Below are positions 37,721 through 51,403 of a DNA stretch of 64,000 nucleotides, in pieces. The stretch's first letter is position 1, and every line of letters starts with the position of its first letter. The notes beneath the pieces were generated by a model that was given only the letters and a program-made list of their open reading frames with translations, was not told the DNA's origin and did no database searches. The translations under genes and the position numbers were made by a program. This stretch comes from Rotaria sp. Silwood1 (lineage: Eukaryota; Rotifera; Eurotatoria; Philodinida; Philodinidae). The stretch spans positions 2,487,848-2,551,847 of the forward strand of contig CAJNOP010000014.1 of NCBI GenBank assembly GCA_905250075.1, given 5' to 3'.

Positions 37721-39934
37721 TCTTTTTTATTTCAACTCAATTCAATTGTCCTTATTTGCATTGAGTCACGTAAATAAGGTGTTGAATCACGTGAAACTGT
37801 GCGACATTGGATACATTTATTTAATGATAAAATGACTTGACAGAGTGAATTTGTTAAATCATTGATCATTTGGGAAAAGAGTTTTCTTCACTGTTTCGTA
37901 GTTTATCAAGATCGTTTATTTCACCATTTGATTTAAGTGATGTGTAATGTTGACAAAAATATTCGATTGTTTGTGCAATCGTTATATATCCATGAGTACG
38001 GCAAACACCCCCTTCATCAAATGTCGATGCTTTAAAAATCTATTAATTAGTTCTTGTCTGAATATTGCATTTATGTTTTTGAGAATATTTTCGATTACAT
38101 TTTCCATAGAGTTCTTTAACGGTAAATTTCACTTCTAATTTATATAACCAATAATGCTCGTCGTTACAATTCGCTTGATGCTCGACTGAATGTTCATTTC
38201 TTTCTATATAATGTACTTCTATACAAGCCTAATCGATACTAATATCAAATGTATACACAAGGATGGGTATGAATGTGGATATTTATATGCGTGCCAGTAC
38301 CAATGTGCGTGTTTGTTTGGGTCTTTTCTACACCGATTCAGTCAATCACACCTACACCCTTAGTGAAAATGACAAGAAAATCGTTCGAATTGCGATTCCT
38401 AAACACTATTTTTGGAGTCAGTGAAGTAATAATAGTTTACCAGTTAACAGATATAATAAGTTTTTTTCTAGAGATTTCTAAGTTGTCCTTAGTTTTCGAA
38501 ATTATTAATATCTATTAGTTTTGAAAAAGCAATTTCTTTAGAAGAAAACAAAAACACAGAGAAAAAATCAGAAAATTATGGCTGTTATTTGGCTGCATAA
38601 TGTTGTTGTTGATAAAGTTACACATAAAACGAAACTTCAGCTTTATGTTTTGTTCTTAGTGAGAGCTAAGACATTTTGCTATATTTATTTTACTCATTTT
38701 TGGTGTTTATCGCATCTCCAATGGCGATCAGTCAATGCGACTGAAAAAGTTTATTCTTTCCTCTTTATCTACCAGAAGATACTGGAGTCTAGTAGCTCTC
38801 GTAAATCTTTTTTCTTTTTTAATTTTCTTCTATCCCTAACCTTAAGACAGATATTAAGTGAAAAACTCCTTTCGAAAGCTAAGGAATTTTATGAAAAATT
38901 CCCCATAAAATTTTGTTCAAAGCAAAACATTTTTTTTCTTTGGTACAAGTCATTTTTTTAATAAAAGTACTCTCAAACAAAAATCAATCATTATGTTTAT
39001 GTCGTACTACGATAGAATACTAATGGAGACACGTCACTAAACAACGGCTGTAAGAATAACCAACTTTTTTCTGCAAAAAACAATTCTTTTAGAAGAAGTC
39101 GTCTTTTATGCTAAAAGCGTCGCTTTCAACAGGAGCATGGCTCAAAATCGTACTAATAATGAAATTGCACACTAGATATCTAAATAAACCTTTTCTAAAA
39201 AAGGGACTTTTTACTAACGCTAGGCTTTTTAGGATCATTAATCATACTTTAACCATTTTTAACCTATTTTTTTATGCAATAGTGAAAGATACGCATAACT
39301 TCTCGCTGTTGCAATCATAGACTGATCTTTCTAACTTAAAATCGTACAACACTTGAATAGTTCCCCAATTATCAGCAAAAGCGTTTTAGTTTCGACTCCT
39401 GATAACAAAAATTCAAAAATCTCGATTCAGTTCTCGGTTCTACTTTTTACAGAACTGCCGAGTTCTAATAGCTGCACAAACAAACTTGTACGTATACCAA
39501 TCCCGAATGACAACCTCATTCACAAATACACGCAATTTGACAGTCACATACACTGCATCGACATTCACAGCATACCCCAAAAAGCACGTCCACACTCACA
39601 ACAACATCCATAGCTAAATCATACCCTTTGAGCTATATCAACTTTTGTAAGTTTCTACTGGAACAGCACCCCAAGTGTGCCAAATTGGATCAGAACGTAT
39701 TTTATCAATATTCAAAGACAAAATAGAAAGAAAGTATTATTAGATTCAAATAAGATAAAACATATCAATCAGTGAAAATACACAGAGAGAAAAAGGAAAG
39801 TAAGTTCTTAAATTCAAAGTTACAAGAGAAATGTCATTGTAATTCGGTGACTTTGCTCTTACATATGAGCTAAATCGAGGAGGTGAAGCATGTCATTACA
39901 GGAACACAATTGAAATGTTCATTTTTCTACTTCG
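37721..39934. other. Intergenic sequence with a dispersed repeat
   Basis: No supportable gene. The left part may hold more of the decayed vWA gene on the minus strand (a fragment LDKLRNSEENSFPK near 37890). Plus-strand frames at 38273-38518 and 38578-38961 have poor protein-like composition. Confidence 0.4.
39388..39469 (-). repeat. Dispersed repeat, copy 3 of 3
   Basis: Minus strand begins TAGAACTCGGCAGTTCTG and ends GAGTCGAAACTAAAA, paralleling the copy at 36951-37038. Boundaries approximate. Confidence 0.4.
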
Positions 39935-42900
39935 TCATCTATCAAACGGTTGGCTAGGGTTTACAAAATGTCGCCAACTGTCATCATTCATAGGAATATC
40001 GATAACACTAACATTATTTTTCTTAACATTTTGTCTGCTATTGCTTCGACGCTGATGATCATAATCTTCACCATCATGACGGTCTACCACTGATTTTATC
40101 ATATTCATTTCAATTGGATCTTCAGTGAGATACCTATTACTTCGACGCCTAGAACAGATGGAAAAATGCATGAAGAAAAAATGTGGAAAAGATATTTCGA
40201 AAGAAAATTTGCGAAAAAAAACCTAAAATCCAGTAAAGAATTAATCTCGAATGCCAAAATTACGTGAAGTGAGAATTCATAAACAAAAACCTCAAAATCA
40301 TAACATATAAAAGCAATCTGAATAGTTGATAGATACGAGGCTTATTAATCATAAATTTGCTGAAGACTGAAAAAAAGTTAGGAATTTAGTGTATACATCT
40401 TCACCGTCGACTATAGTACGGTGTGCGTGTGTATGTGAACCTGCTCTTCAGCCACACTCCAGTATCCAAAGTCCAATGAAAGAAGATGATTTTCAACAGT
40501 AATTCAGTGTGATGGGTTGCTTTTAAGAAATTTCGAGATTTTTCAATATTCCAGATTTTGCCCTTTGATCTTATTCCTTTTGAGTAATTAGCACTCCCTC
40601 ATACCGACGTCTATTTGCTGCACGATGATTTTGATCCCAATTTTTTGTTTCCCTTATTGTTCGAGTATTCGTTCTAGGTATTGCAGTTGGCTTCAGTTCA
40701 TTTTTTGTTTCTCGTGATGGCGACAATGTTCGCTCTAAATGGACGACGATTTGTGGTAAAATATTGGCACTTTCAAAAACAACTAATTCATCATAGCGTG
40801 CATCATCTATACGCTTCGGTGGACGATAATCCGTTGTAAATTCTTTATCAGTAACAGGAGAAACTGGAATATAATGACATTGGTAATTATTATGATTACC
40901 ACGTCCATAGAACCTGAAGTCTTCTGGTTTCTTATCGTGCCGTGCATCACAAGAAATTACAGGAAATGGATTTAAAACTAATACATAACACATTAATAGA
41001 CATGGATTTTCTCCTTGACAGTAACGTGATGCATACTGGGCACTTGATGAAAAATACATACCCTTACCAAACCATCCATCATCAAGTACTTCTAACGATG
41101 CAAAACCGTCAGCCAACAACTTTGGCAGGACCTTTTTATCACAACCATGCCATACTCGTACAATATTTGCTATTCTATTATGATCTACCTGTTTATATAA
41201 ACGCTCTAATCGTTTTAGTACTATTTTTCGTTCTGCCATGTCTTTTTCACAATCCCAATTCGGTTGAAATATTTGTTCCTTCATATGCCTTTCAACAAAT
41301 TCAATTTGTTCACGAAAGTGGTTAAATTTTTTACGATTTTGTATGATTTCGATCTTTTTTATTTTGAAACCATTCTCCAGAGAACCAACCCATTTTTTAA
41401 CTGAATGAAAAATAGTTGAGTGTAATGGATTCTGTTCAGAGAGTTCACATGAATAAACTTTTGCACCGTTATCATGCTGATTTTTTTTCAAATATTTTTG
41501 ATCAATAGGTAAATCAAAATCACCTTGAAACTCCTTATCTCGTCTTTTTTGTTTGTGTCTTCGTACAATTAAATAACCAGTTACACCTAAAAGGACTGGA
41601 ACACTAATTCCTGCCATAACAATACCAACAATTAAACCAATAAGATTTGGTTTTGACGACAATGGTTTTAAACCTATGATAAACAAATACAATAATGATT
41701 ATAAGCTGAACTCAAATATTGAAGAGAATGCAGAAAACCCAGAAGGTTTCACGGTTGACTATTTAAAACTTGTCTTTGATATTTAAATATTGCTTTCTAT
41801 GCGCATGTATTTAGTATAAGGAATGCAACTAAGTGGCCTTATCGAGATTTGATATCTAGGTTTTTCTCTGCTACCATTCTGTTTTATCATATGGTGGGTG
41901 TGAACATGTGCACGAGTGAACAGATAATACTTACACCCTCAAGTAATTAATGGCTTCCTCTTGGTATGCTTCTTCTCATCTGATGATGTGGACAGAGACG
42001 TTCAAGATTCAATCTCTGATTCTATTTTCGTCTACTCCTCGACTACCACCTAGCCTGTTCATCTTCACGTACGTAATCCTGTGTTTCTTGTTGCTGATTT
42101 GGCACATTGCCCGATACAAGTAAAAAAAGGCTCTATTTCTTTTTATCTAAAAGAGAGCACATATTTATACATTACACGATGATCCATAATTGCAAGTGGT
42201 CATGACCATAAAATATGTTATCATGGCGATCTCTAGCATTTAATCTGAGATTAAATAGAAAAAACTTATGAAAGAGTACAGTGTCACGAAGTAATTCCTG
42301 AGCTCATACGTTCCCTCGGTAATTTTACCAACCGTCGGAGAATATTTTCCTACCAAAATTGCTTCTCTATGTTGCAAAATTGAGCTAAAAAATCTTTTTG
42401 CTTATTCCAAGTAACAATCAGATCCGAGAAAAATTAAGAAAACCATGAATATGTCTGGAAAATCTGGATGAGTAGGCCACTCTGATTTCAAACATTACAT
42501 TACCTTGAACTCTTGGTTTCTCAACTACTATAGACACAATCCCATTTTCTGTACTCAATTGAAGTAGAGTTGGTGGTGTCTGTTCCAAAGCTGTTTGTAT
42601 TACATCCATGCCCGCAGACCCACTAAGATATACCAATGGTACTTGTAGATTTGCATTAACATAAAGGTAATACATTGATTTTGATCGTGCTTCACTTTGT
42701 TCCCTTTCGAACAAAACAATATCAATAAGAGTACACACTTTTTTATCGATAAGCAATAATTACACTTACCACCTCAATAGTTCAGAGTTTCGGTTGATTC
42801 GAGCTTCATGAATTACTACACTAATATTAGTAGATATGTTTGACAAACTTCCCTTTATCTTTACAATAAACAACAAACAGTACTTTTCAAGTTCTTAACT

Positions 42901-45405
42901 CACAAGCGAGCCCTGTCTCACCATTTTTTCTATTTCTGAAAAGCTTTCCTTCAATACAGGATTCGACGTTACAATCGATGATAAATTGCTGGTATTTGCC
43001 TCTGTAATTGTATAATACAGTTGAATACGTAAAACTGAATAAATATAATAGCAAATTGTATAGCAAATTTCCTTCAAATCATACACGAAGATAATTACTT
43101 TGCCACAATCCTGCCGTGGTGGTGGTGCTATGCACGAAAGGAAATTCGCTGGTGTCTTCGCTACTTGTGCTTGTTATTCCTGTTGGCGTTGTCGATATTT
43201 CATTTGTGAAATCACCAAATGAAGAAGTGGTGTTGATTACTGTTGTTGTTGTCGATATTTTGTCTGTAGAATCATCGAATGAAAATACGCTACTGATTTC
43301 TGTTGACATCGTCGGTATCTTATTTGTAGAACCATCAAATGAAGATGCAGTGCTGATTCCTGTTGATGTCGTCGATATTTTGTCTGTAGAATCATCAAAT
43401 GAAAATACGCTATTGCTTTCTGTTGACATTGCCGGTATCTTACTTGTAGAACCATCAAACGAAGATGCCGTCTTGATTGCTGTTGATGTTGTCGATATTT
43501 CATTTGTGAAATCATCCAACGAAGTTACGATGCTGATTGCTGTTGACGTTGTGGATATTTCATTTATGAAATCATCCAATGAAGTTATGATGCTCATTGC
43601 TGTTGACATTGTCGACATTTCATTTGTGAAATCATCCAATGAAGTTATGATGCTGATTGCTATTGGCGTTGTCGATATTTCATTTGTGAAATCACCAAAT
43701 GAAGATGTGGTGTTGATTACTGTTGATCTTGTCGATATTTTGTCTGTAGAATCATCGAATGAAAATACGCTATTGCTTTCTGTTGACATCGTCGGTATCT
43801 TATTTGTAGAACCATCAAATGAAGATGCGGTGCTGATTGCTGTTGATGTTGTTGATATTTCATTTGTGAAATCATCCAACGAAGTTACGATGCTCATTGC
43901 TGTTGACGTTGTCGACATTTCATTTGTGAAATCATGCAATGAAGTTATGATGCTGATTGCTGTTGGCGTTGTCGATATTTCATTTGTGAAATCACCAAAT
44001 GAAGATGTGGTGCTGATTACTGTTGATGTTGTCGATATTTTGTCTGTAGAATCACCCAATGAAAATACGCTACTGATTTCTGTTGACATAGTCGGTGTCT
44101 TATTTGTAGAACCATCAAATGAAGATGCGGTGCTGATTGCTGTTGATGTTGTCGANNNNNNNNNNCAAATGAAGTTGTGGTGTTGATTGCTGTGGATGTT
44201 GCCGATATTTTGTCTGTAGAATCATCGAATAAAAATATGGTATTGATTTCTGTTGATATTGCTGGTATTTTGTTTGTAGAGCCATCAAATGGTAATACGG
44301 TACTGATTGCTGTTGACGTTGTGGACATTTCATTTGTGAAATCATCCAATGAAGTTATGATGTTGATTGCTGTTGATATTGTCGATATTTTGTCTGTAGA
44401 ATCATCGAATGAAGATACGCTATTGATTTCTGTTGACATTGTCGGTATTTTGTGTGTAGAACCATCAAATGAAGATGTGAGGCTGATTGTTGTTGATGTT
44501 GTCGATATTTTGTCTGTAGAATCATTGAATGAAAATATGGTATTGATTTCTGTTGGTATTGCCGGTATTTTGTTTGTAGAGCCATCAAATGGTAATACGG
44601 TACTGATTGTTGTTGACGTTGTCGGTATTTTGTTTGTAGAGCCATCAAATGATAATCCGGTGCTGATTGCTGTTGACGTTGTGGATATTTTGTCTGTGGA
44701 ATCATCCAATGAAAATATGGTATTGATTTCTGTTGACGTTGCCGGTATTTTATTTGTGGAACCATCAAATGAAGATGTGGTGTTGATTGTTGTTGACATT
44801 GTCGATATTTCATTTGTGACATCATCAAATAAAATTGTGGTGTTGATTGGTGTTGATGTTGTCGATATTTTGTCTGTAGAATGATCGAATGAAAATACGG
44901 CATTGATTTCGGTTGATATTGCCGGTATTTGGTTAGTAGAACCATTAGATGAAGGTGTAGTGTTGATTGCTGTTGACGTTGTCGGTATTTTGTTTGTAGA
45001 GCCATCAAATGATAATACGGTGCTGATTGCTGTTGACGTTGTGGATATTTTATTTGTGAAATCATCCAATGAAGTTATGATGCTGATTGCTGTTGACGTT
45101 GTCGATATTTCATTTGTGAAATCATCAAATGAAGTTATGATATTGGTTGCTGTTGTTGTTGTCGATATTTTGTCTGTAGAATCATCGAATGAGAAGATGA
45201 TATTGATTTCTGTTGACATTGTCGGTATTTTGTTTGTAGAACCATCAGATGAAGATGTGATGGTGATTGTTGTTGACGTTGTAGATATTTTGTTTGTAGA
45301 TTCATCAAATGAAGCGTCGGTGTTGACTTCTGTTGTAATGAAAAGAACATTCTTAAACTTCACGTATATCACCAAGACAGTGAATAAGCAATCAATGTTC
45401 GACAA
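39935..45405 (-). CDS. Ser/Thr-repeat transmembrane protein with cytoplasmic PARP catalytic domain
   Basis: Six exons inferred on the minus strand: 45405-43099, 43001-42904, 42858-42770, 42703-42504, 41673-40605 and 40148-39935, all GT-AG with matching phases. The first exon encodes about 36 copies of a 20-residue repeat (consensus like STTSTAISIITSFDDSTNKI), rich in Ser/Thr and so a likely O-glycosylated stalk. A unique ectodomain of ~130 aa follows, then one membrane helix (LIGLIVGIVMAGISVPVLLG), a basic stop (RRHKQKRR) and the PARP domain: VWHGCDKKVL, GKGMYFSSSAQYASRYC and YDELVVFE give an H-Y-E triad, so ADP-ribosyl transfer from NAD+ is plausible. A basic tail is added by the last exon; without that splice the protein would end at 40571. 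The N-terminus is weak: the ATG at 45405 gives a hydrophobic start, but a good acceptor at about 45331 suggests an upstream signal-peptide exon. The frame shifts across the 10-N gap. Confidence 0.8.
43130..45345. repeat. 60-bp tandem repeat array (about 36 copies, coding)
   Basis: Head-to-tail units of 60 bp (20 codons), strikingly in register, for example GAAATCATCCAATGAAGTTA and GTAGAACCATCAAATGAAGA as alternating variants. The length is a multiple of three, so copy-number change keeps the frame. Unit variants alternate in blocks, implying higher-order duplication of two- to five-unit blocks. The opposite strand is also open through much of the array because stops are absent from the repeat in several frames; those frames are not genes. 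Confidence 0.93.
44156..44165. other. Assembly gap (10 N) within the repeat array
   Basis: Ten N inside the 60-bp array. The coding frame on the two sides does not match across exactly ten bases, so the gap hides an unknown number of repeat units. Confidence 0.95.
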
Positions 45406-45419
45406 TTTGGCGATTTATT

Positions 45420-48400
45420 GATGATTATATGAATTGATTGTGTGGTCTACTCTGAAACTCCCTATCATGGATATTGGAAAAAACGCGACAAATACTCTTT
45501 AAAGAAAAAAGCCTCAGTCAGTATCTCAATACAAGATTCTCAGGAAGATCTATTTATGATACAGACAACATATTTCTTCATGATCTTCTATCGCATCATC
45601 AGGAATTCCCTGGAATAGAAGAATAGAAGTTCAGACAGAATTCTGAAGAATAGTTGAGCTAAGATCCAGCAATATCTAAATAGAAGATTTCACGAAGAAA
45701 TGACATGGGATTTCTCGTGCAAGGATCAAGAGAATACAGGAATAAGTCGATAGACTCACGATTCCACCTGCGCTTTTCAGCCATGCTTCAAGAATAATGT
45801 CAACAAACAAGAGGGAAATTTAGTGTTTCTCGTTGTAAAACAATGTATCGAATGTCGTAAAACTAACTGATTACATTTTCGATAGGGAGCTGCGAATCTA
45901 CGTTTTTTTGGATACGGATTTGACGGAATCATTTATGGATGCTGTCAGGCCTAGATTCATGTTTCGTTTTGGAAAAATTCGGCATCCCATTTTTAGATGA
46001 CTTAGTAAATCATCAAGCGTTCAGTTATTTATTGATAACTCTCAAACAACAGGTATTATCAGTTGCACCGTAACGAGAACACTGTAATCTGACTGAATGA
46101 AGTCGGCTCTTCTATATTGAAATCCGAAGTTGAATACAAATCGGATCTGCAGCTAGGTTAGGATGTTGGGTTCAATTCGATCAAATCTTAAACTTTAGAC
46201 TCGAAACCAGCCCGCATAGAACATACAGCTGTGTAGTCTTCGACTATTTTAGCCCGCAAAATAGATGAATGTCGAAACGTTGGTTTGGTATTATCTATAT
46301 TTCTCGAACTTGCGTGGTGGAATGAAAGATACCTGTTTAATTGCAACTATTCGATAAGACTCGCCGAAACTGCGTTTATGACATACTTCTAGCGCTGCGT
46401 GACTTGCTCAGGATGCTTTAAGAACTATTTAGTTTAGAAAAAAACTTGAGAAGGTGAGTAAGATCGATTCATATTTGGTCAACGGGTTTCTGGAAATTTT
46501 CATAGGATTTTTTCAGACAACGGGCATCTTGTCAAAAGATAAAGAACTAGCCGTACACATACTGATTTCTCTATGAGATCGATTCATCAATCGGTGCAAA
46601 TAAACATCGCAGGACTCTTGGGATATGAAAGTTTCATAGATGCAGACATTAAACTGCGTTTATCTAGTGTCTAGGTCTTTCCTATCTGTGCTACTAATGT
46701 TTGTTCTTCTTCTTTAGTGTATTTTACGAACAGATATATTACTCCCAATCTAATCCAATGTGTTTTCAGAAGTCATGTTTGGTGATTCGCCTGTGGCATT
46801 TTCAGGATAGTCATATATCAAGCGCAAAACACGATTGAAACGATCGGATTCGATTTTTTCTAGGCTTTGAACTTTTATCAAATTAAATGAGCGCATGAAT
46901 CTTAAATTTTTCTCGCATCATATATATTTAAATTTCATCAGAAAATAGCGAATGCTATATGAAAGTAAAATGTAGTGATCAGATAAGTGGAAAAAAGTAC
47001 AATGACACTGTAATGAGTGAAGCTAGACAATGGTAATGACGCGTAAATATTTCTGTTGGAGCCTTTGAGAAGTCGACATGAGGAAGGATCAAGACCAAGA
47101 CAGACATGTTCGATTTCAATATATGTTTAATCAACGGACACTTTTTTGATGTGAAACATACCGAGGTGACTGGAAATTGCACTGGCAATGGCGAGAAAAG
47201 TGTAAAAATGATTCGAAAAATTTTGTGCATATAGTATTGTTTCAAGCCGCCTCAAATGCACTTTGCACATTCAACCGTTAGTAAGTTTCTCTAGTTGAAA
47301 GAAGGTCCTACTATACGGAGGAAATCAGATAAATATACGATCAATAAAGGCTGAATGTGTCAGAAGTATTAAATGATCTACACCAAGAGCCGTTTCAAGA
47401 CTTTATGGATGAATGAATGAGACTATAACTTATTTTGTCTTTCATTATCTTCTTGGTTTCAATTTGTATTTTGTTGTGGATGATGGCGTGTCTTCAAACC
47501 AATCACAAATCAAGATTAGATTGCTCATGATGAAATAATCCAGACGATGGACATGCGATGATTTTTTCTGAAAAAGTCGTAATATTGCAAAAACTCAACA
47601 CTGCAAATCTTCGAAACTGCACGGTTACGTTGTAGCATCACTATTGTGTAACCTCTCGACCCGATCTGTTAATCACCCGTAGCCAAAAAGTCAAGATTAC
47701 GGACTAGTCCTGCTTACCAAATTTTACAAAGTTATTTCTTAGATTAAAAAAGAAAAGAGTTGTGTAAAGACCTTAGAACGAATGACTTTCGGGACAAGCT
47801 GTATTTCTTCAGTACAAATCTGTTTTTGATACACGTACCAACTTCATTTGTTTCACCAGACGTTTGCAATCCAATGATAGCAAGTATGCATAGAATAATC
47901 TGCAGTTTTTCGTTCGACCACATGTATTTTTTTAATAAATACTTTCAATGATGGAAAGAATAAATACTACACTTCAAGGAGAATGAAATGATAAAAATGT
48001 TCGTATTGTTATACTCTGGCTTGTTAGCTCTGTTTATCTTTGTCATCATATGTGTGAGATAACTGCCTCTTATCATTTTTCAAAACATAATGTTTTTTTT
48101 CTGCAGCCATGGTCTCATCCGAAATTGAATTTTTCTTTTCTTACAGTTTTTACTCTATCATTAATTTTCATGTTCACAAGAATTTCTAAGATATTCATCT
48201 TTTCTTCTAACAATCTGACTTTTTTCACCCTAAAAGTTTAAAAACGAATGAAGTTGTGTGTCTTCGTAGAGTGAGTATTACGGTTTCAGTGCTCTCACAG
48301 TCCATTATTAAAGTCAGACAATATGATACGGATGTGCTCAAATTCCGTGAAGTTCGAATTCTTGAGGATTCAGAACTCAACAGACTCTGCATTATAAAAA

Positions 48401-51400
48401 AAAAACGTTTTTCCAAAAATCAACAATCTACAATCTTATTTTTAGAAACCATTATATTATTTTCGAAAACCAAAAGGTTTCTTCGGAAATCGTTGTTAAT
48501 TTCACTATTTTCTCAAAATCTTTGTTGGTTTTCCGCGTAGCGGAAATGGTGAAAGCATTTGCTAGAAATCGAGCAATAATTTTCGAACATATCTTAGACA
48601 CCCTGAACGTTTTTCAAACTTCAGAGATCTCAAGTTTTCGAAGAAATTTCAGAAATCGATTTACTACTATGGAAAACCCGAATAGCATCTGAATAAATTC
48701 CTTTTAATTTTAGCGCTTCCCTCGTACTATTTATGGGTTTAGGGATTTCTGAGCACACATAACAGAAACATCCTTCAGTTTACATGAAGTTCTTTCGTAA
48801 AAACTTTAGAATTCTTAGGACTCAAAAAGAAAATGCATTATTTCTGAGAGAATCTTATTTCATTTTTGTAGTCATGATATTAACTATAAATATGAATGGA
48901 TTAAATGACAAATGCAGCTTTCATGATGGTAGAGCTATGCTGCATCGTCATGTGGTTTAAAGAATTTCGTCTTTCTCCTTCTTCATTCATTTATGTGTCG
49001 TTCAGACTCAAACTTTAGTTTTTTTGAAAATAGATTGCACCGAAGTCCAAGAAACTTTCTGATGTTTAAAGATTTTTTTATACTGATTTATAGAAAATAG
49101 TCATCGATAAGGAATGATTAAGATCATTGCGGAATCTCCATTTCTAGGAGATTGTGAAACCAACATTGCTGTTATGGAAAAGAAAAGAATTGTTAAGATG
49201 CGTTCACATGGACAGTGATTGATCGGCGTATAATTGCATTTTCCTTGTGTTCATTTTCTGTTTTCATATGCTTACTTTATATTTCGAATAAAAACAAAGG
49301 AAAGTGCTTCTCTAGTATGGGGTCATGCATTAACAACGTCCAGGTAAATATCACATTTTTTCAGCTCCTTTACCGCCTGCCCTGTCTAGATTTGTCCAGT
49401 TTTACCGATTTTCTTCCTTCCTGAATATTCAATCCATCAAAGACAACTTTCAGGAAAGACGTGCTTGTTCAATTATGCTGCTGCATTTTTATCAAATAAC
49501 AGTTCATTATTTAAATATATGAGAGAAAGAAATAAATATATTCATATCAAGAAGAAAAAGAACAACACATATTTGGTAAACGACCAATAAAACTCGAGTG
49601 TATTGCTAAAATTTTGTATTTTCTAGATACATTCGATTTTGATGAACAGAAAGTAATAAAAATATACCAAACAAAACGAAACAATGAATTCAATACAAAG
49701 AGCATTCAAAAATACAATGTTCACAATACTGCTCCAGAAGATTGCTAACTTGCCCATATAACATAATCTTTAATCATTTCAAAGTCATATTCTTATCTAA
49801 CTGATTGATTCAGTCGATTTCATATTTATAAATACCTTTCAAACGACTTAAGCTTCAAAATTCCGCGAAAAGATTGTAAGAAAAAAAGAAAATAATCAGC
49901 GTAATTGTCTGGACGTCTATAATTGTTTGCGTCCTTTTCCCTCTGTTCAATCCTGACGAACCTGTTCTTTCACTTACCGGTACGTCTTCAATGGATTACA
50001 TCCAAACAGATTTTTCATAATAGATATGGGTTCTAGGAAATCATCAATTTTTACCTTTTCATTCTTCTACATTGGATTTTTAATGGTAAAAAGAACTTTT
50101 TAATCAGTGCTCGTCTACTGAAAGATGTTTCGAATGCTTTGGTATCGATATATGCAAATCGAATTTGTTTAATACTTTCAGATAATAGATAAAATATTGC
50201 ATAAAAATTAACGATTTTTATTCTATCGTATTTTGAGATATAAATCTTTATCAATGTGCCTACTAGACATTTTTTTGTGCTCAATTTGTGCGATTTATCG
50301 ATCATTCAACATATTTCTGGATTATTTCCGACATATTACTTTATAAGATACAAGTGGATCTTACATCTGATTAAAATATAATTTATCAAAAACCTGTGGT
50401 ACACTTTACAAAACGTTTATCTCATACAAAGTGCCTATTCATTGTCATCATAAATATTTAATTGATCTTCCGTTCCTAGAATACTAAGATAATATAAGTA
50501 ATAGTGCTGGATATTTTTCAACTGGTCAGTTCGATGATCTATCAGCTACTTATGAAATTAAAATTGCCAATAATATGCTAGCTCTTATATACAAAGATTG
50601 TTTCAGTACAAGTCGCTTGAACTAAGGTTGATCATTGTTTGAAAGTGACTCAGTTATTTTAATTTTAAATAGCTATACTTAGCCAATATCACAATAAAAA
50701 ATAAGAGACAGACACCACATAATTTCTTAATAATAATGTTCAATCGGTTATCTAATCCTACATACAAAGTTTTGCTTTTTTTTCTGTTTATTATTTCATA
50801 TCAAGTCTTTCGGTTACGGAAAATCAATTTTGCGATAACAGCAGCTTTGTATTAATGCTAACTAGCGGTATAAAACTTCGAGGTTTTCCGATTTATTGTG
50901 AAAAACGGTTGTATTCGTAAAACAGATCTTTTTTATGGCAAAAAAATTCAAAGCCAGTAGTATTATGTTCTCTGTAGCCACGTAATTTCTCCATTCTTAA
51001 GAGATTCTAAATTAAAAAAAAGGAAATTAAATGTAGTATTAACATCACATGAACTGTAAAATAACCTATTAAATTGAACAAAATCTGATGATCTTGATGG
51101 AGCAGGTCAGGTCATGGTTTATATGGAATGACTACTATGTGTAGGATGTTCTCGGAGAAAAGATTTCGATGTTTCATTCTTATTGCTTCATTGTGTGTTG
51201 TTTCTACACTGATCTGTAAAATGTGACAATCTTCAATGATTGCTATATAATAGATATGGCAGAAGAAATGACAATCTCAGATTGTAATACCTTTCAAAAG
51301 GAATTGATCTGTAATAGTTTTGATATCAACGACGGTGAAGGTTTTTTGTTTCTAATATTTGGTCTAAATAATCACAGATGAGGGAGCGTCCCCAACTTTC
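45420..51400. other. Intergenic sequence
   Basis: About 6 kb, slightly less AT-rich than the rest. A minus-strand frame at 46979-47245 begins with a hydrophobic segment (MHKIFRIIFTLFSPLPVQF) followed by a GTATGT donor-like site at about 47163; it could be the signal-peptide exon of the PARP gene, but the intron phase does not connect directly to the repeat exon. Near 50505-50625 a short plus-strand frame (SAGYFSTGQFDDLSATYEIK) looks protein-like but is isolated. Nothing else is supportable. Confidence 0.4.
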
Positions 51401-51403
51401 AGA

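Noticed and set aside
43116-44884. Long plus-strand open frames (356 and 235 codons) across the 60-bp array
   Set aside because: They are antisense shadows of the tandem repeat. The minus strand continues by valid splicing into a TM and PARP domain, and the plus frames have no other support.
43237-45350. Gln/Tyr/His-rich minus-strand frames overlapping the array
   Set aside because: Alternate-frame reads of the same repeat unit.
46979-47245. Possible signal-peptide exon of the PARP gene
   Set aside because: The hydrophobic start and GTATGT donor fit, but its phase does not match the repeat-exon acceptor and no linking exon was found.
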